A DNA stretch of 64,000 nt. It comes from Trebouxia sp. TZW2008 (taxonomy: Eukaryota > Chlorophyta > Trebouxiophyceae > Trebouxiales > Trebouxiaceae). The notes below the pieces were generated by a model, which was given only the letters and a program-made list of their open reading frames with translations, ran no database searches and was not told where the DNA came from. Location of the stretch: contig BDIU01000407.1 of the NCBI GenBank assembly GCA_002118135.1, forward strand, positions 1 to 64,000. Direction: 5' to 3'. Positions 58,901-64,000 of the stretch are shown here, piece after piece (the first letter of the stretch is position 1; each line of letters begins with the position of its first letter). The translations under genes and the position numbers were made by a program.

Positions 58901-61900
58901 GCCTTGTTGTGCAGATGTCTCGTGCGGCCTTATCGTGCGGATGTCTCTGAATGCCCACAAGAGTATGTACATGTACAATAACATCTCTGTCTCACAACTG
59001 CTTCAGTCACAGAGGAACATGTCTTCACATTGAGTTGTCCTCACTCAGCGGAACCGCTGCAGCCAGAATGCAGTGATTGGTTTCCCACTGCGTAGTCCTT
59101 ACAGCGAGAATGTTCTTACAATGAAGGTCCTTACAGAGAGAATTCACTCTGCAGCCATGCCCTGCACTTGTGTTCTTACCTGCTCTCATATTGTGTGTAC
59201 TTGTCCAAGTGTCGAGCTTGGATTGCAGGAGGGGTTATGAAATGCTGGTCAGAAAGCTGTTGGCACACAAACAGCAGCCAGCTGTCATGGCTTTGCACAG
59301 CTGGAGCCCTTTTTTCAACCACCCCAGCTTCTTCAGCACAGTGGAGGACCTAGCACAGACCCTAGTGGCGTATTACGGCTTACAGTCCGTCTCCATGCGT
59401 AATGCGCTGTTCCACCCAACATGGCAACGGCAAGAAAACTTCAAAGGCACCCAGTGGCTTTGTGACAGCATACATCCCAATACTCTGGGCCACCGGTGCG
59501 TCATCCTTCAATCTCCCAAACATCGCAAGCACATGCATCAGCTACAAAGTTGGGTCTTAAACCTACAAAGAAACATCCACCTGTGCTGCCAGACCTTGAG
59601 GCTCAAAGAACAAGTGTGTAAGAACATGTCAGTAAAAGCGGTATCCTTGCTTTGCTGGAATGCTTTTGGGAGCCCTTGCTTGATGATTTGTGCTAGGTCC
59701 TCCTGTTATTGCCTCTTTCCATTGTTATTGCTTTGCTGTACCTGGCTCACGTTTTGCAGTCAGTACATATCGCATTCACAAGCCGCATTTGCTAGTGTCA
59801 AAGACCCAGCCCAGGCATGTGTGGCAAAGCTGTTTGCCTGAGCTGGCACTTTGGCCCTGGCAAACGTAGCTTGTGTATGGCTGATGTACTGTCAAAACGA
59901 TGCCTCGATGCAACACATGCCATGTTGCTCAGAGCCACAGGCAGGGCATGACTTAGATGTGCTGTTGTCTGTCCATGGCCTGCTGTTGAAACTGTGGGGC
60001 TGGTGCTTTCCCGTTGACCTGTTTATGCAGTCTTGATATCATGCCTGCTGCAGGATGTGGCTCTGCCCTGCAACCCGACCAGCCCCTGTCCGTCGTGTAA
60101 TCTGTATCAACCCATTTCTGGTTCAGTCAACCTGCCAATGACTTATGAACAAGGCTTCTGACTCATATCTTTGTGTATGCAGGTATTACGCAGACTTGAT
60201 AGTAGGGCTGTTGCAGGATGTAGCCCTACAGGCTGCCCTGCACCCCTACCAGCCGCCTGAGCCGTCGGGGTTTGACCTCCCGCCTCCCATGTTTGAAAAC
60301 AACCTAGAGAGCCAGTCTCGGTGTCTCAGAGGGGACTTGCTGCAACAGCGAGTCTACCAAGCTGTGGTGAGTCATCCTGCCTTTTCTTCTGTTTCACTGT
60401 CTCATAGTGTAAGTTGCCAGATCAGGTTTGGGTCATCTTGTTGCTACCACGTGACGGTACATGCTGAGACTTCAGTAACCTCAGCATAAGTGATCAGCCT
60501 AATACGCTGGCCAAAAGTTGCAGCATTATCGTTTTCTCACAGCCTCAAAGGTCTGTTCAGCAGGATAGCAATATGAATTACAATGGTACTTTGTACCCAA
60601 CTGTATCAACCTTTGTGTGCCTTTCCCTCAGCTTTCAGCCAAAAGCTCAGTGCACGTCAGCAACCAAAGCGCTCTTGCACCCTTTTGGATCTGGGTTCTC
60701 AACACGGCACAGGATTTGCTTGTGGTACAGTGTTTCTTCAAGTCCTGATCTGGCAATGCGAAAGATGCAGTTTGCTTTGGTGTGGTCTGGTCTGACCCTC
60801 TCATGACATCTTACCAGACTTGGCTGACCATTGTCCCTCCTGTGGGACACTTGCTCAATCTGCAGTGCACCATTGGCAGAATGCCACAACTCCCTGTGAG
60901 CTCTGTCCAAGCTGTGTCCTTGTGTTGAGCCAAGCTGTGTCTGTGTGTGTTCATGTGTTTTCTGGCAGTGTGGCCCCTGGTGGTTGAAGCATGGGTGCAC
61001 CGTATCTAGACTAAGCACGGTGCCAGACTCGGCTCACCGTTGTCCCTGCTGTGGGACACTTGCTCAATCTGCACCACTGGCAAAACAGCCCAACTCCCTG
61101 AGAGCTCTGTCCATCTGTGTCTGTGTGTTGACATGTGCTGTGGCAGTGTTGCTCCTGTTTGTCTGGACAAGAGTGCGCTGTGTCTAGGTCAAGCAGGGTG
61201 CACACTGCTACAGCCCCTGTGGGACACTTGCTCGATCTGCAGTGCACCATTGGCAGAATGCCTCAACTCCCTGTGAGCTCTGTCCATCTGTGTCTTTGTG
61301 TTGACATGTGTTGTGGCTGCGTTGCTCCTGTTTGTCTGGACACGAGTGCGCTGTGTCTAGGCCAAGCAGGGCGCACACTGCCACAGCCCATGTGTACAGA
61401 TTGATGCAACTGAGAAAAGCCCTCAATGAGTTCTCCATTGTGAGCCATGTTTAGAGGCTGCTTCAGCACTCTATGGTACTTGTATGTGCCTGTGCATGTA
61501 ATCGATACTTGACTTGTCTAAAATTGCATCATCATGCGTTTGCCAGGAGCAGTCGGTGCCCAATGCACTAAGCACAGACCAATTCTTGGTTATTGGTCCT
61601 TGATGGTTGGGCTACAGAATTGTAGCCGTCGTAGTAACCCTCAAGGCCTCAATGCGCCTGCACACAAAAGTGCTGGTTGTTAGGCTGTACTTGCCTGTAC
61701 TGGTCAAGCACACTGTGCAACCTGTCTAGCAAGCATCTTTTAGCACGCTCGGCAATCAGACTCGAAACAATCAGCACTTGCCTGAGAAGAAGATTGGTGA
61801 AAAGAACAAGAACAAGACTCTCCCTCACATGGTGTGCAGGGCTGGAACTGGGTGGATGAGGGCAAAGATGGGCGCCACAAGTATGGCTACATGACTGATG

Positions 61901-63489
61901 AGCCAGACCATGACATCACCTTTGTGGTGAGTAAACACCACTGTGCTACTGACGCACTGCAATCTCAAGATTGATGTCCTTGGACAGTCTATGCTTACTG
62001 CGCCTTTGGTCACAGCAGCACTGCATGGTTCAGTCAAGCGTTTGGGCAGCGCTCAAAGCTGCTTGAACAGGCGCAGGCTGATCTGTACTGTCTCCTATCT
62101 GATCCTGGTGCTCTCCTCTTGTCAGGTCAGTACTCAGAGAGCTGCTTTCCTGACGTGCTGTGTGACGGTTGTGAGTTGACTTGAGTGTGTTGCATGAATG
62201 GATCTGCCCTTCCTCCGCTCCACAAGTTTTGGGCCCTACTGTCTCCCTGTGACCCTGCTGCAAAACCCTTGTTTCCCCGGTTCTCCTCATGGTCAATTCT
62301 ATAAAGCTGTTGTGCAAATACAGAGTGTATTGCAAGCAGGCTGCCTGTTGCATGGTGCATCAACCAGAGCTGTCTGTACTCTCCTGTCCACGCCCACCAT
62401 TTGTGTATTCAAGAGCTGCTGTGCTTCAAGGTGTGTCACGTGACCGCAAAGTGTCTATGTGTTGCAACAACAGGAACTTGATGTTGCCCTCCTCTCCGTG
62501 CACAGTTGTTGATCTCTGGAGAGTTGCTGTGCAACTTGGGTGAACTGATGCAGAATTGTAGCAGCCTTTGCATGTTTTTGCGTGAAAGCAGCTGTGACAA
62601 ATTGGGCAACGCGCATCATGCTGACTAGTGTTGCCCCAGCAAGCATGAGATTTGTTGAGCAGCTTAAAAGCTGTGCTGTGGTGTTGAACTCATCGTCCAG
62701 TAGACTGCTTCATGATTCTGCTGTGAGGTGGTGTGACAACACAGCAAAGCCTTTATGCTCTCGGCTTCACGTTTGGTGCTTGTTCTGGCAATGACATTGT
62801 TAGAAGATATGACATGCAGCAGTAGTGTACCCTGGACAAATGGATTGCTGGATGGACGGCGACTGACGACTAGCAGTTCATAAGCGCCTGCCAGCTGTGA
62901 GATTTGTCAATGTTCACGTCCCGTTGCTTGCTGTCAAGCGACTTGTCAGACAAAAGCACATGTAGACCTCCTTCTGAACGCTGCTGCTGCTGCTGCCACT
63001 GCTGCTATCTCCGCTGCTGCTGCCATATTTTGTCATGCTGCACTTTGTTCCAACCCAGCAAGGGTTTGACCAATCAAGACATGCGAATAACAGGGGGGTA
63101 TGTGGGTGCACTTGATTTTATCAACACATGAACATTGAATGGTGCAGGTCAACACAGCAGGCTGCCCAGATCCTTCAGCAGTCATCACTCTCGGCATCGG
63201 TCACCTCAAAAGCTACGAACGCATGGGCCAAGCCCTAGTCAACTGTGTTTCCGGATGTACATGTACACCAACTGTGTTCGACGGTCACAACCCAGCAACC
63301 TTAGCCAGTCAGGAGTTCTGGGCATATGTACCTATCACACAGTCTGAGCAGTGTCAGTTTGAGATTATCAGCTTGACGTCGACAAAAAGCGGGCAGAACA
63401 AAGTGAAGGTCACATCACTGCTATTGACGTGTGTCAGCCCAGATCAAGTTGTTGAAGTGCCCATATTCAAGCCAAAGTCAGAGCAATGA
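55904..63489 (+). CDS. Secreted SGNH/GDSL-type hydrolase
   Basis: The exons are 55904-56351, 56998-57109, 57797-57988, 59229-59495, 60183-60366, 61840-61926 and 63148-63489, in phase, 543 residues. A basic start and hydrophobic run (LNSLLLPLCCAILCCSC) form a signal peptide. Block I is SLSFIGGSITEGGG (Ser161), block II lies in NAGVGGVTSTYYAQC, block III is VDLVLVDFTLNDR, and block V is DSIHPNTLGHR with Asp330 and His333. The C-terminal half has GWNWVDEGKDGRHKYGYM, then IGHLKSYERMGQALVNC, a beta-rich domain often attached to SGNH proteins of plants and algae. This suggests a cell-wall or extracellular esterase, but the substrate is unknown. Introns are large and contain several tandem duplications. 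Short extra exons between 60366 and 63148 cannot be excluded. Confidence 0.84.
56845..56925 (+). repeat. Partial copy of SGNH exon 2 start
   Basis: The order tgtcagctgtgcaaacaggtgtt, cttacag and ggcatccagtgaggttgagcttcattgg repeats the end of intron 1 and the first 40 bases of exon 2 (56998) about 125 bases upstream. Confidence 0.85.
57515..57796 (+). repeat. Two near-complete copies of SGNH exon 3 start
   Basis: Copies with acceptors near 57525 and 57659 precede the true exon 3 (57797). Each repeats the gcagggagacattncc start and about 90 bases of exon, ending in sequence like tgtgtctgacaagaatatgg. The first is open in the exon frame over its length; the second has an in-frame TGA after GGCGGCG. 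Confidence 0.9.
58360..58885. repeat. Three tandem intronic repeats with a hairpin in each
   Basis: Units of about 185 bases start near 58366, 58555 and 58735. They share ggccagtgntgttcccatc, gcagtggatcaccattg and aaggctgcttcccttgcac blocks. The third has a perfect inverted repeat with 15-base arms (58736-58750 and 58756-58770, loop tggtg). The first two have weaker hairpins at the same place. Confidence 0.85.
59020..59150. repeat. TCCTTAC-rich dispersed repeat, third copy
   Basis: The blocks ttgagttgtcctcactcagc, ccgctgcagccagaatgcagtg, tagtccttacagcgag and gtccttacagagagaattcac match the two copies in the HAP2 intron at 45560-45870. Confidence 0.72.
60800..61400. repeat. Three tandem intronic repeats in SGNH intron 5
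   Basis: Units of about 180-210 bases share gtgggacacttgctcaatctg, accattggcagaatgcc, aactccctgtgagctctgtcc and tttgtctggacannagtgcg. They start near 60805, 61018 and 61195. I see no exon in them. Confidence 0.88.
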
Positions 63490-64000
63490 TAACAGAATGC
63501 GTTTCATATGCACAGACCTTGACTTGCACATGACCATAGGTATATAGAAAATGCAGCATTTCGCAATGTCAGCAGGAGTAGCTCTTATCTGCCGTGTGAT
63601 CCAAATTACTGTGTGATCCTATGCCCCAGTGACGCCAACCTATAATATGAACAGGGCTAAGCAAACATTGTGTTTCAGCTGAGCTTGCCATAGATTGTGT
63701 CAACTGTGCAATGTTTCTGCAAAGGTGCTGCAGCGTTCTGACCCAGCAGGTGCCTTTTTGTTTCAAAAAATCATTGTCTGTTTGTACTGAGCATCTTCAA
63801 AGCGGATGTTTCTGCCTCCAGTTGGCAGGATATACAGGATGTACCTTTGTTCTTGCGTAAACAGCTGTAGCAGTGCTTGTAGCGTACATTGGCCTGACAG
63901 TATGTTTTCATCAAGGCAGCACAGCCGACATTACATGCTGAGTTTGTAAGAACACTATGCGCAGTCCCCAGACATTACCAGCAGGACTTGCACAATGTCA
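63490..64000. other. Gene-free right edge
   Basis: This is the 3' flank of the SGNH gene. No further exon or RNA gene is recognised. Confidence 0.5.

Overview
The window is eukaryotic nuclear DNA, most likely from a green alga of the trebouxiophyte type. The reasons are a plant-type SnRK2-like kinase, putative plastid-targeting leaders, a HAP2/GCS1 gamete fusogen, a plant-type cytidine deaminase, and many short GT-AG introns in a TGCA-rich, partly CpG-depleted background. I cannot name the species. Most exon models were joined by hand from splice sites, reading phase and protein homology. The phases close throughout each model except where stated.

Layout from left to right. A TMEM135-like membrane protein (minus, 468-5982) is divergent from a TruB-type tRNA pseudouridine synthase (plus, 6610-8982). 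Next are an adaptin-ear-binding NECAP protein (plus, 9881-12530) and a nucleoside diphosphate kinase with a leader (plus, 13081-13945). An intergenic tRNA-like repeat follows. A RIG-I/MDA5-type DECH helicase with a long disordered N-terminus lies on minus (15164-21759). A cytidine deaminase (minus, 22066-24938) shares a CpG-rich intergenic region with a NatC auxiliary LSM protein, NAA38 (plus, 25216-25994). An SnRK2-like kinase (minus, 26677-35136) is split by a 5.8-kb GC-AG intron full of degenerate repeats. An alpha/beta hydrolase (minus, 36202-39367) is divergent from HAP2 (plus, 39783-51500). An intronless coiled-coil ORF (minus, 52683-53285) is divergent from a YfcE/MJ0936-like phosphoesterase (plus, 53526-55375). 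A secreted SGNH hydrolase (plus, 55904-63489) closes the window.

The genes do not form one pathway; this is ordinary eukaryotic gene order. The most unusual property is structural. Intron after intron carries degenerate tandem copies of part of the adjacent exon. Upstream copies keep the acceptor and the exon start. Downstream copies keep the exon end and the donor. I see this in TMEM135, the helicase, the deaminase, the hydrolase, HAP2 (at least nine sites) and the SGNH gene. It looks like a continuing process of intron growth by local duplication, and a possible source of alternative exons.

Other points of interest are the RIG-I-like helicase in an alga, the 745-residue glutamine-rich tail predicted on HAP2, the repeat array in the kinase intron, a LINE-type remnant inside HAP2, two dispersed repeat families, and CpG-rich islands at gene starts in an otherwise CpG-poor sequence.
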